The notes under the pieces were generated by a model. That model did not search any database. It was not told the DNA's origin and saw only the letters and a program-made list of their open reading frames with translations. The position numbers and the translations under genes are program-made. Positions 21,922 through 34,149 of a DNA stretch of 64,000 nucleotides are shown here, one piece after another. Positions within the stretch are counted from its first letter, which is position 1. Every line of letters begins with the position of its first letter. Source of the DNA: Isoetes taiwanensis (lineage: Eukaryota > Streptophyta > Lycopodiopsida > Isoetales > Isoetaceae); NCBI GenBank assembly GCA_021234155.1, contig JAJEKV010000034.1, positions 3,040,001 to 3,104,000 of the forward strand, written 5' to 3'.

Positions 21922-22745
21922 CATTCTCGAATAAGCGCTCGCATGAAAACAGACAAAAGCTCCTGACAAAAAGAGAACTTCCTTATCAAAATGGGATCGA
22001 GGTCGAAGGTGGAAGGATGGCCAAAAAAGGGACAAGATTGGGGAAGAACATGTCACAACATGGAAAAAGATGCCAAATTGGTAAACCAAACAGGGAGAAG
22101 CCCCTCCCTTACTTGCTATCAAAGAAAGAGAGTCAACGAACTGCTGAGAGAGGAGAAAACGCCGATGAGAAGTTGATGAAGAACTTGCAAGAAATAGCGA
22201 TCCCTAAATGAACCAGAGCCCCAGAAAATGTATGCAATGCATGCATGCATGGGAGGGATGCATGCTCGCCCATTCGAGAATACCGATCCGATGGCTCAGA
22301 TCGATATGTATCTTTTTGTCCTAAGGTTCCTTGCACTCCCTTACCTGCTATCAAAGAAAGAGAGTCAACGAACTGCTGAGAGAGAAGAAAATGCCGATGA
22401 GAAGTCGATGAAGAACTTGCAAGAAATAGTGATACCTAAATGAACCAGAGCCCCAGAAAATGTATGCAATGCATGCATGCATGGGAGAGATGCATGCTCG
22501 CCCATTCGAGAATACCGATTCGATGGCTCAGATCGATGGCATTCTCGAACAAGGGCTCGAATGAAAACAGACAAAAACTCCGGACAAAAAGAGAATTTCC
22601 TTATCAAAATGGGATTGAGGTCAAAGGCTGAAGGATGGCCAAAAAAGAGACAAGATCGGGGAAGAACATGTCACAACATGGAAAAGGACGCCAAACTGTC
22701 AAACCAAGCAGGGAGAAGCCCCTCCCTTGCCTGGTATCAAAGAAA
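21921..22745 (-). repeat. Nested tandem array of the long repeat
   Basis: Two levels of repetition. A unit of about 205 bp (starting ggcattctcgaa, containing gaaaacagacaaaa and gaagaacatgtcacaac) occurs at 21921-22125 and again at 22538-22745. Between them a 231 bp unit (cctcccttac-tgctatcaaagaaag through gagaataccgat) is repeated in tandem from about 22104 and 22335. Open frames here are accidental readings of the repeat. Confidence 0.8.
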
Positions 22746-22865
22746 CTTTCTCAGCCTTGCCTCTTCTTTAGCCATAATCCTTTGACCTTCATCCTCGATC
22801 CCGTTTTCTCTTCTATTCGGGAGGTTTTTGTCGTTTTCATGCGAGCCCCATTCTAGAATGTGAAT

Positions 22866-23110
22866 TTCTGTCAAAATATTAGATACAAAATCAAATGACA
22901 TTTTACTTTAAAAAAAATCGTGATAACTTAGTTATAACGTTGTTCAGATGTTCAAAAGTTGTTGCAACATCACACTTAAGTTGTGATGTAAACTTGGTAA
23001 AAACATGTCATTGTTTTGATTGAACATTGAATGACATTTTGATACAAATTCTTATGAAAAACTTGTCACAACTTAGCTATAATATTGTTCAGATGATGTT
23101 GCAATTTCTA
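22866..23110. repeat. Diverged tandem duplication, AT-rich
   Basis: A block with aatgacattttac, then gata/cacaacttag-tataa, then ttgttcagatg occurs at about 22890-22955 and again at about 23030-23100. It lies downstream of the galactosyltransferase gene. No coding content. Confidence 0.5.
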
Positions 23111-23291
23111 TCATGCATTGTGAGACATGTCAAAGCTTAAATTATCAACCATATACACACTCTAACACACATAAACATAAAATCAAATGGACATAAATGT
23201 ACCAGCATGACATTCTTCATCCATTTGCAAACCTTTTAAAGAAGCTCTGAAATGGATTTGATGGAGAAATTACTCTGAATAATCTCTATTA

Positions 23292-24917
23292 TCAACAACA
23301 TTGGGGTTTTCCATTTTCTAGTTTATCCCATAAACATTGCATTTCTTGGGTTGATGGAAGATGTAAAGTAATATAGTCATCAACGCAACCCGAATTGACA
23401 AATGTTTTTTTGTGCACATATTGCACTCCATGTGACTTGCTGAATTCTTGGACCCATATTCCCATGTCGATATCTTCAAGTCTCAATGTCACATTTTCTA
23501 GTTTTGATGCAACAATCTTAGCAATACCATGTGATACTATATATCCAGGGCCACCAAGTGCATAATGTGGGAATGCATCTTCCTTATTAGGCCACTCTTC
23601 AGGGGAAACCACCCATTTGGTGTTTTCTAGATCTTTTGCTCTAACGTACTGGAAATGTCCCAGGTATATATCTGTAGTATTTGTACTCCCATTTAAAATA
23701 TCTAATATTGCATCAACTCTAACAAATGTATCATCATCTGCTTTCATGACATGCAATGCAGACAAACTTACCCCATGCTCGCAAATGGCAATAGTTTTAA
23801 AAGGTTGGATGTCATAATGGTCTAAGACAGGAAGAATAACCATGTCTTGAAAATAATCTGCTTCTGCTTTTATTTGTAGATTGACATTCAAATTTGAGTG
23901 AAGTCCAACAAAAAAACGCATTTGAACATGTGGGAACTTCTTTCTGCTTGATTGCATCCATGTACCTCTAAGAATCATCCTCTCAGCAAAATTGTTGCTT
24001 TTAGAAGAGATCCCAATAAACAAGTCGATGCTAGTCGTAGTAATATTTGATGCCTTTAATTCTTCAAGCATATTAATAGATGGCAAGGGCAATGAAGTCG
24101 CATTTATTGCCATAAGTTTGACATTGCCAACTATAGATAAATATGCCACTTGCTTTAAACTAAAGCCCTTTCTAAAGGGGAATGAGGCAATATGATGCCC
24201 ATCTATAAATATATGATAGCCTTGCGACCCCACAAGTAGGTTCAAATCAAAAGTATAGCCTTTCTTAATGGGAAATAGAGTAATATTACCTTCAATCCAC
24301 GATTCACACTGAAGCATCCCATCAATAATTGGTTCCAATCTCCATCCTTCACAACGTTGAGGTATTCCCCACCATTTGCTAAAATCACCTGCATTAATTT
24401 CAATTACCGATCTTCCACTCCAATCCCCTGTGATTCGAGGATTGACATGAAGTATTGGTGGATCTTTCTTGTTAGGGCCCCTAAGCTCTAAATCAAAGTC
24501 ATCCCACGCCTTACCTACCATAGTGATGGATGATCCTGTTGCAAGGCCACACGGAATCTTTACATCTTTTCCTTGCTTTGAAATGTCATCTTTGAATAGA
24601 GAGATATTCTCTAAACAATTCCTTCTCATGGAATTGATGTATGTAGATGCATTATTGAATCTTAAAAATGTTTCCAATTCTTCCAAAGCTAATGCCCCAT
24701 GTACCTTTGAATAAGCAATCCTTTCTCTAAATGTATTGAACGTCTCCTCTCCATCCTTACTTTGAGAAGATATTTGAGAATTTGGCGGAGGAGCGAATTG
24801 ATTAGACTTTCTAGCATCTAACAAGGGAGAAATTGGGAACTCTGAAAATTGGGACAACTTAAAGGTTAGGACAATGATGAAGGAAAGCGCAATTAGGAGC
24901 AAAAGAGTGGTCTTCAT
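23292..24917 (-). CDS. Hydroxyproline O-galactosyltransferase (GT31, galectin-like domain), 541 aa
   Basis: Type II Golgi membrane protein predicted to add the first galactose to hydroxyproline in arabinogalactan proteins, as the plant GALT2-6 group does. Residues 1-20 form a signal anchor; 25-110 are a stem. A galectin-like domain spans about 155-280 (GDWSGRSVIEINAGDF, WWGIPQRCEGWR, GYHIFIDGHHIASFPFR). The GT31 domain spans about 295-515: RMILRGTWM (313-321), the metal-binding KADDDTFVRVD (DDD at 394-396), YALGGPGYI and LEDIDMGIW (480-488). Several N-glycosylation sequons are present, for example at 104, 211, 272, 291 and 475. It is somewhat shorter than typical homologues (about 620-690 aa), mainly at the N-terminus. 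The ORF is intact and has no introns, whereas relatives usually have several. The ATG is preceded by a 3-codon upstream ORF. Confidence 0.92.
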   Translation of the reverse strand: MKTTLLLLIALSFIIVLTFKLSQFSEFPISPLLDARKSNQFAPPPNSQISSQSKDGEETFNTFRERIAYSKVHGALALEELETFLRFNNASTYINSMRRNCLENISLFKDDISKQGKDVKIPCGLATGSSITMVGKAWDDFDLELRGPNKKDPPILHVNPRITGDWSGRSVIEINAGDFSKWWGIPQRCEGWRLEPIIDGMLQCESWIEGNITLFPIKKGYTFDLNLLVGSQGYHIFIDGHHIASFPFRKGFSLKQVAYLSIVGNVKLMAINATSLPLPSINMLEELKASNITTTSIDLFIGISSKSNNFAERMILRGTWMQSSRKKFPHVQMRFFVGLHSNLNVNLQIKAEADYFQDMVILPVLDHYDIQPFKTIAICEHGVSLSALHVMKADDDTFVRVDAILDILNGSTNTTDIYLGHFQYVRAKDLENTKWVVSPEEWPNKEDAFPHYALGGPGYIVSHGIAKIVASKLENVTLRLEDIDMGIWVQEFSKSHGVQYVHKKTFVNSGCVDDYITLHLPSTQEMQCLWDKLENGKPQCC

Positions 24918-24928
24918 TATGGCCGCAT
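24917..24928 (-). promoter_or_regulatory. Minimal upstream ORF overlapping the galactosyltransferase start
   Basis: atgcggccataa sits directly before the gene. Its stop codon overlaps the main start as TAATG. If this ATG is in the mRNA, it could lower initiation or allow re-initiation at the main ATG. The transcription start is unknown, so this is a possibility only. Confidence 0.35.
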
Positions 24929-24929
24929 T

Positions 24930-26430
24930 TCAAAATCCTTTGGATCAATAACATAAACATCTACAAAAGAATCTAAAAGATTAGAGCTCAGACTCCAAGA
25001 TCAACTAATGCAAAAGAAATTTTCCACAGTCCCCCGAATAGAACCAAAATAAATAAGCACACAATGTTACTATATTTTGGTGTTGACACTTCGCCTTACA
25101 CAAAGGGCCCCATTAGTATGTTTGACTTGCTAGTAGTTGCCAATTGAATATGTCTTACACGCTTTCTGAATGCATCAACAACTGGCAAATGGATGCTCCA
25201 TTGAACTTGCGTATGCACAAGCATTCTATAGACTCCTTACTTTGCAATTTTATATGGTAGATACAATCAACAACTAGCATATGTAGGGTATGAAGACGTT
25301 AAATAATTGAGCTAAACATGGATTATGTGTTCTTCACCTTAAGATACATAATGATGAGGAGAGAGAGTTCATAATTAGTGGAGCTCTATGCCAAGCCTAC
25401 ATCTTCACATGGTGGGCCACGAATGATTAGCACCTCATCACAATACCAAGAAATATTCCATGTCTCTACTCTTGTTTTGAATGTACAATTCACAAGTTTT
25501 ATCTTTTATAATCAATAAACACATGTATAAAGAGAGGATGTTTGAACAAGAATTGCAAGGAAATCCTTTATCAATATAAGATTGCAAGGTCATCCCTCAT
25601 TTGCCAAGTCTACAATGTGAAGTACACGGAGATATTGATAGCCAGTTGCAACTTCTCCAAAGCCATCTATCTGTCTATAGACATGCTATAATTGGTGTAG
25701 GCTATGATATGTAAAGGTATTATAAGGAATATTTGTATTATCCTTCCCTTGTTTTAAACCTTACTGTTGTTTGTTGCTGTTATTGTTATTTACATAGCTA
25801 AATGAGGAATCGAATGATTATTTCTCACGTGCCATTTATTAAAGAATACTTATGCCTAACTTTTAGAGCATCATAATTTGTATCTTCAAATATGACCTTT
25901 TTGTAGATGGCACATTGTTATATAATAATGCCAGAAAGGAAATATTGATATTTCCCTCTTTTTTTTTTAACCTTTTTCCAAAGATAAATAGATATTTGTT
26001 ATCAACTCTTATACATTTCTTTTCGGAAAGATTCGATTCCCTAGATGATTTAGATTCCCGAATCATGGGGGGAAAAATAGACGGAAGGAAAAAAAAAGAG
26101 CAGTTGTCCAAATGGTGAATTCCTTCGGCCAGATAGTGGATGTGCAAGTCTGATAAAACATGCAAAACAAGTCTAGATCTGATAAAACATGTAGAACAAC
26201 TCTGGATCAAATAAACTTACTTGAAGTGCTCGTTTTGCATGGAAATGGACCGCTTTAGGCTTTGAGTGAACCGATTTTATGGTGCAACCAAGATCCAGAA
26301 CCCACGACGCAGAACACTCTGTCTTGGTAGGGCAAGGATAGCAAAGTTGCATCTTTCTCTGCCCGATATTCTTTAGATGTCCCACAAAGTGGAAATTCTT
26401 CTCTAATGCACATTGATTGAGTGTTTGAAA
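24930..26430. other. Gene-free AT-rich stretch upstream of the galactosyltransferase
   Basis: The promoter of the minus-strand galactosyltransferase should lie at the left end. No clear TATA box or gene is seen. A direct repeat with tctgataaaacatg occurs at about 26150 and 26178. Confidence 0.4.
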
Positions 26431-26915
26431 CTGGCAATGCATATCTTTAGTGAATCTAATGCTCTAGTTGATGTGTATGCAGAATGTGGTTTTTTATAGG
26501 AATGTTTTAATGTGTTTGAGAGGATGCTTGACAGGGATCTCATATCATGGAATACAATGCTTTCATGTTATTCCCAGAATCGTCATCCAAAGAAGGTCAT
26601 AGATCTACTTTGGTAGATGGAGAATTTGGATGTAAGGCCTAATAATGTTACTTTTATTTTTGCTTTATCTTCTTGCACCCAAAGCCTGCAAGGTTGACCT
26701 TCTTGGTTAGTATGGGCAATTTTTTGAAGCAGAAAAACTAATCAAGAAAATGTTACATGAAATAAATGTGGGGGTATTGATATCCCTTCTCAATGCATGT
26801 AGAATTCGTAATTTTGTAGACCTAGAAGAAGACATAACAAAGCACATTCTTAGGTTGGACCCATCAAATACTGTAAGATTTTGTAGTCCTATAGAAGAGA
26901 TTAGCACCATCATCC
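26430..26915 (+). pseudogene. Pentatricopeptide repeat (PPR, PLS-type) pseudogene
   Basis: Readable pieces match PPR proteins: SNALVDVYAECGFL (about 26449), FNVFERMLDRDLISWNTML, NRHPKKVIDLLW, NVRPNNVTFIFALSSCTQS-type text, then after a deletion AEKLIKKMLHEINVGVLISL, LNACRIRNFVDLEED and HILRLDPSN. The last block matches the E-type tail that follows the PPR repeats in plant organelle RNA-editing or processing factors. Stops (for example after CGFL and LLW), and the direct joining of one PLS repeat to the E-like tail, show a decayed and shortened copy. Confidence 0.75.
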
Positions 26916-27249
26916 CTGTACTTACCAGCTTGAATTTTAAAGTTGTTATTCCAAGTACGAATTTCTAGAACGGTTTTTGTGGCTTCCAGTCATATTAGCG
27001 CAGATCTATTTAGGAATTTGTGTCTTTTGATCCAATCTTTAATAGTTTTCTTGCCTCAATCTTTATTTGATACTAAGTGTGAATAGCATACATGTTATTT
27101 GAATTAATGGAAGCTTCTTTTGCATTGATGCAAGTTAGATCCTTTTGCAAGACTTGGTGGTAGGTGGTATCTACTTATTGTGCTCCTTTGCCGACTTGGT
27201 CGTACATGGTAGTTTCTTATCATGATCGTATATGGTCGTACATGCCAAC

Positions 27250-29278
<2,029 letters not shown>

Positions 29279-29342
<64 letters not shown>
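29279..29342 (+). repeat. (TC)n microsatellite at the 3' end of the LINE fragment
   Basis: About 64 bp of TC repeat following cacttcacttcac. It may have grown from the LINE's simple-repeat tail. Confidence 0.95.
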
Positions 29343-29345
<3 letters not shown>

Positions 29346-29535
29346 TTGTTGGTGGGTGTTGGTCGTGTGGTTAGTCCACTTTCGTCCTAGCACATTGAGG
29401 TCTAGTGTTCGAACCTCACTAGGATCTTGGCATCCTAGGACCTTTGGCCCTGGTATCCTTGTAGGGGTGGTGCTCCTTGAAGAGGGGCGTCGTATGTCCT
29501 AAAGGATCTTTGGCTTGTGCTCTGACGTAAAAATA

Positions 29536-29537
<2 letters not shown>
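29343..29537 (+). mobile_element. tRNA-derived SINE
   Basis: The first ~75 bp look like a tRNA-type Pol III promoter: an A-box-like ttggtcgtgtggttagtcc (about 29358) and a B-box-like gtgttcgaacctc about 45 bp later (29404-29416). An unrelated body of about 110 bp follows, and then a (CT)n tail. It is sandwiched between two CT tracts, so its tail may be the second tract. No cloverleaf tRNA with a proper acceptor stem can be drawn, so it is not a functional tRNA gene. Confidence 0.6.
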
Positions 29538-29587
<50 letters not shown>

Positions 29588-29602
29588 TCTCCCTCCCTCC
29601 CC
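29538..29602 (+). repeat. (CT)n tract with imperfect end
   Basis: About 46 bp of pure CT followed by ccctctccctccctcccc. A LINE fragment begins immediately after it. Confidence 0.95.
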
Positions 29603-32190
29603 AACAATACATATGGTTGGAAATTATGGGAAGAGACAAGAAATTATATGTAGCTGGCTGCCATTTTCCCCCTCGGGAATCACCCACATATGATGCTGAT
29701 GACATGGACAAGGATGATCCTTACCACCATTTAGAACAAGATGCGCTCGATCTCATGACCCGTGGAGATATAATATTGATGGGAGACTTCAATGGTAGAA
29801 TTGCAAATCGGCAGGTGCATGTTTACAGTGGCATTGGTGATCCTTTATGGATGGACAGCTTAGACGATGAGGAAATGAGACAATGTAGTTGGGCACGAGT
29901 TACAGATGATATTAATGAGTATGTGCAACCACAAGGGGCACACTTATTGAATATGTGTACTGGTTTAGGCTTGCTAGTCTACAATGGCATTGGTAAATTC
30001 ACTAATTCTGCACAATGTAAATTCACTAATTCTGCACAATGTACTTCTAAAGGGGCCAAAGGGGAAGGTCTAAGTGTTGTAGACATGGTACTCGCAGAAC
30101 CTAGCATGCTAGACAGCATTATGGATTTTTACGTAGACACGGAGTCAGATCACTTCCCGATTGTGATTCAAATCCCAACCAGGGAGTCTTCAAAGAAATT
30201 GGAGCATAAAAACAATAACAGGTATATTCGCATGAATAAAAAGAAAGCAGATATGTATAAAAGCATGTGTGAAGGACATGTTCAAGGTATCAATTGGCCC
30301 GAGGATGCTAATAGTTTGACTGATGTTCTCATCGCAGTCTTGCTGGAAAATGCTAAAAAATGTTTTGACTCACAAAGAAGGGCAAAGGGGCTCCCCTGTA
30401 ACGGGTGGTTTGACGAGGAATGCAAAAGCAAGCGAAAAGAGTTGGAGCAAACACCCAAGGAGGCTAGGCGCAAAGCAAGAGAAGAATATCGTAAACTAGT
30501 GAGACGAAAGAAAAGAGCTTTTCTGGTCAAACAACAAAAAGAAATGGTTGAGGAAATGATTGCCAATCCGCGCAAATTTTGGGCTCGTTTGAGTTCCAAA
30601 AAACAGAATCAGTGCATGCTAAATGTAAATGACCTCATTCAGCAAGTCCGCAGGCTGTACCATATAGAAGGCATACATGATGCGCCCACGAGGCAGGGAA
30701 CCACCTTTGTGTTTACCTATGAGGATGTACTAGTTGGCTTGAGAAAACTTTCAAATGGCAAAGCAGCAGATGCTTCTGGTTTGGTTGCAGAAATGGTCAA
30801 ATGGGCTGGTTCTAGGGTCTTGGATATGCTTGTGCATTTACTGAATAAAGTCTCAGTGTCTGGATTTCCATCATCTTGGCAAAGAAACAGAGTTATCCCG
30901 CTACATAAGTCAGGGGATGCGGCAGATCCCAATAACTATAGAATGATTATGGTAAGCAGCTTGTTTTCTAAATTATATGCAACAATTTTAGAACAAAAGG
31001 TCAGTGCTTGGGCTGAAGAAGCTGGTGTGAGAGCAAACGCATAAGTCTACAGTTGACCATCTAGTGACATTCAGATCAGTTGTAGATGCAGTAAAGAAAA
31101 CAAAAAAAACCATGTTTTGCTCTATTTGTGGATCTTACAAAGGCATTTGACATGGTGCCATGAAAAAACATTTGGGCTAGAATGGAACAAATCAAAGTCC
31201 CGCAGGAACTCAGGAATGTCGTTGCAATGTTGTATGATAAGGTCTTTGTGCAACTCTCATTTCCATTCAATCAGGAGTCAGATGAGGAAATACTTAGTAA
31301 TATGGGCATCAAACAGGGATGTCCTTTGTCCCCCACTTTGTTCGGCATTTATATAGATCAATTAGAATCCTGGATGATGAATTATGGGGGTGCAGGCACA
31401 ACAATTGCGGGATATGCACTCACCTTGCTGCTATATGCCGATGACATTGTCATCTTTGCTAGAAATGCACAAGATATGCAGAGACATTTGGATGCATTGA
31501 GCTCTTTTTGTTCTGCTATGGAAATGAAGGTGAATTTGGGAAAGACAAAAATCTTGATTTTTGGCACGAGGTCACGTGACTATACTTTTCACTATAATGG
31601 ACAACGAGTGGAAATTACTGATGTATACAAATACCTGGGGTTGTTGCTTGATCAGAATTATAGCTGGAATAAAGCCGCGGAGCAGAGGGCAGATAGTGGA
31701 TTAAAGGCATTATACACAATGCAACGTAAAAGTAAGAAAGCAAACATTCTTGATTGGACCTTAAAGAAAAAATTATATCAGGCACTGGTTCAATCGGTTG
31801 TTCTTTATGGTTGTGAGGTATGGGGACCAGGCCTTTCCTTGGATACTTGGAAACAGGTAGAAAAAATACAGAAAAAGTTCCTCATGACAGAGTTAGGGGT
31901 AAAGCTACAAACCCCATATGCTATGATGCTTGTTGAAGCAGGGCTAATCCCTCTAGAAGCAGAAGCGTTGTGTAAGGCATTAAATTACTTGTTAAGGGTA
32001 CAAGCTATGAGTGAAGATAGTATTCCTCGTCGAGCTATGATACAAAGTAGTCTGAAGGGATGGTACGCAAATATTGAGAAGTGGTTGAAAAAATGGGGGA
32101 CATCCTTGAATGATTTACCAGCAGATTTAGGATTAAAAAACCCCCACCCCGAAGGGTTTTTGAGGGAAAAACCTGGGCAGTAATAGGTAT
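29603..32190 (+). mobile_element. LINE with APE endonuclease and reverse transcriptase, decayed
   Basis: The endonuclease C-terminal half includes LMGDFNGRI (about 29778) and ESDHFPIVI (about 30145). A basic linker follows, then RT motifs: NGKAADASGLVAEMVKWAG, RNRVIPLHKSGD, NNYRMIMVSSLFSKLYATIL; the first long frame ends at 31044. A 333-aa frame (31182-32183) resumes with MGIKQGCPLSPTLFGIYIDQ and the catalytic YADD (31434-31445). A frameshifted stretch at 31045-31180 contains the remains of the FxDLTKAFD block. The C-terminal zinc region of its relative is missing: the frame ends at 32183 in unrelated sequence (PHPEGFLREKPGQ). A 24 bp in-frame tandem duplication lies at 29995-30042. Confidence 0.85.
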
Positions 32191-33895
32191 GATGAGAAAT
32201 TGTACAATGATATATGACAATGGTACATCAGGATGTGTCTCAGTGCATCGTTCAAGGACATAACTGAGTGCGGGCATCCATGATGTCCTGGAGATAAGAT
32301 CCTAGTGAGCCCATTGATGTATCCAGTAGTGCATGCAGCTACTGGTTAGGCAGAATCAACTGAGCAGCTGGCGTGAATGTGACTGAATGCCGGACAATGT
32401 TGTAGAGTAGTGTGGCTTTCATCTTCAATAGCACCTGTTGGCAGCAGAGACATAGTCTATCCCCCCTGCTTTCCGAGCCCATCTGCCTATCTCAATTTGC
32501 AAGTGATGTGCACCTGTGCAAATGGAAGCTATCAATCTACGATTTTCCAGTGGCAAATGTGCACGGAGATAGCGCTGTGGACCACGTGCAAGCATGGGGT
32601 TGATCTAGACCTTATAATGCGCTGTCTTAACATGTTCAAGGGCACCAATATCCCAAAGCTTGATGAGGAAGCAAGCATCTAGGTATTGCGCCGCAGCTGA
32701 TGATGGTCCTCTTCAGTTTCAACTTGGATGTACCTATGCTCTTGTACATCCCATCTGGAGAACCACTGTGCTCGCCTCTCCTTCCCGCGTGCCTTGAGGC
32801 GCTGCGGGCCCATGGCCACACTATAAGCTAGGTTGAGGAGACATTCATTGCCCATACTCACCACCTTCTGAAAGTAAATAATGTGGCAGTCAAGTGCGGC
32901 CCGCTGAAGAAGAAACAGGTCTCCTGTAGGAGGATCTGATATAGAACTATGGAACACTGGATTTCATCCCGAGCGCCCGGGTCAAAAAGGTTTTCTGTAC
33001 CTACTCCGGGGACCCCAGACTTCGGCCCTATATAAAAGAGCAGGTTCCACCAGAACCCTGAACAAGATAGATGGGGCCAGTCATACATCTCTGCTTTGTA
33101 GCTGTTGTTCTGCATCGCATAAAGTGCCTTCCAACCGGCAGTCACCTGCAATTGAATGGAAGTGGGGAACTCTATACCCAGGTACTTGTAAGTGTGTGTT
33201 GCCTCCATATTTTGCCCCTGATAAGTGAAGGACTGAAGCTTTGGCTGGCGCGAAGATGAGACAAGCAAGACCTTAGTCTTGGCCAAATTCACCCTCATTC
33301 CAGTGCCCCGACGAAAGCTATCTAGGGCATGTAGATGCTGCTGCATGGCATTGGGATGTGAGCTAGGAGGTCCACATCATCTGCGTATATGAGCTGCTTA
33401 ATGATGTGGTGCACAGGTCAAGCACTATCACCCCCATGGCAGGCAAGCCACCCCTCCAGTTGGTCAATGTAGAGGCCAAACAATATTTGGGAGAGCAAGC
33501 ATCCCTGGCAGACACTAATACTACTATTGACAGTTTCGATCGGCTGAAACATGTCTCATAGAGCCTGTATACCGCATTTTGCAAGTCTTCAGGGGTCCCC
33601 AACTGTCTTAGTCTTTCCGACAACTTTTCCCTAGGCACAATATCAACAGCCTTTGCAATGTCGACAAAGCAGCAGTAGAGATCATGGCGGTGGTTCCTAC
33701 TACCCTCAACCAAGGTCTGGAATGTGAATATGTGGTCAATGGTGGAGTGTTGGGGCATGAATTCTACCTATGTGAGCGCTTCCACTTCTGCCTCCTTTGC
33801 CCACATCGTGAGTTGTTGTTCAAGGATGCTGGCCATTAGTTTTGCAAAGAGTGAACTAACCATGATTGTCTTGTAGTTGGTTGGGCTGTGTGGCT
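32191..33895 (-). mobile_element. LINE fragment of the same broad family, minus strand
   Basis: Reading from 33895 downward: NYKTIMVSSLFAKLMASILE, FMPQHSTIDHIF (33758), CCFVDIAKAVDIV (the FxDxxKAFD block with changes), then the YADD region, broken near 33360, then MRVNLAKTKVLL (about 33290), YKYLGIEF and GWKALYAM. Downstream (33000-32200) the reading breaks into short frames. It has several frameshifts and no endonuclease. It lies tail-to-tail with the LINE at 29603-32190. The left limit is approximate. Confidence 0.75.
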
Positions 33896-34140
33896 GGGGA
33901 CCCGTAATGGGCTAGGCTTATAGTCGGTCACTTCGTGTGGCCGGGTATGAGTCTGACACTTCCTGGATCAATGGGACTCTCAAGAATTGCAGTTGACGGC
34001 CTAGCTCTTGTTTTGAATAGTTCAGTCGCGGAGAAGGACGCGCGTCGCCATGATCCTCTAGCCGCTCGTGGAGCCACTACACCACGAGAAGGGGAGATGC
34101 AACCTTTCCTGGAGCATAAGAAAGTACTTAATGGAACAAA
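33896..34140 (+). mobile_element. LTR fragment of the 1702-3362 family
   Basis: Blocks such as gggctagg...tagtcggtcac, gccgggtatgagtctgacact and gaaggggagatgcaacc match the central part of the LTRs at 1702-3362 and 36650-38285, in the same orientation as the first. It is a fragment only and has no ends. Confidence 0.55.
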
Positions 34141-34149
34141 CTAATCAGG

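Noticed and set aside
22228-22785. Several 70-100 aa open frames with repeated MHAW/RIPIRW-like text
   Set aside because: They are different frames of the nested tandem repeat. The similarity reflects DNA repetition, not protein conservation.
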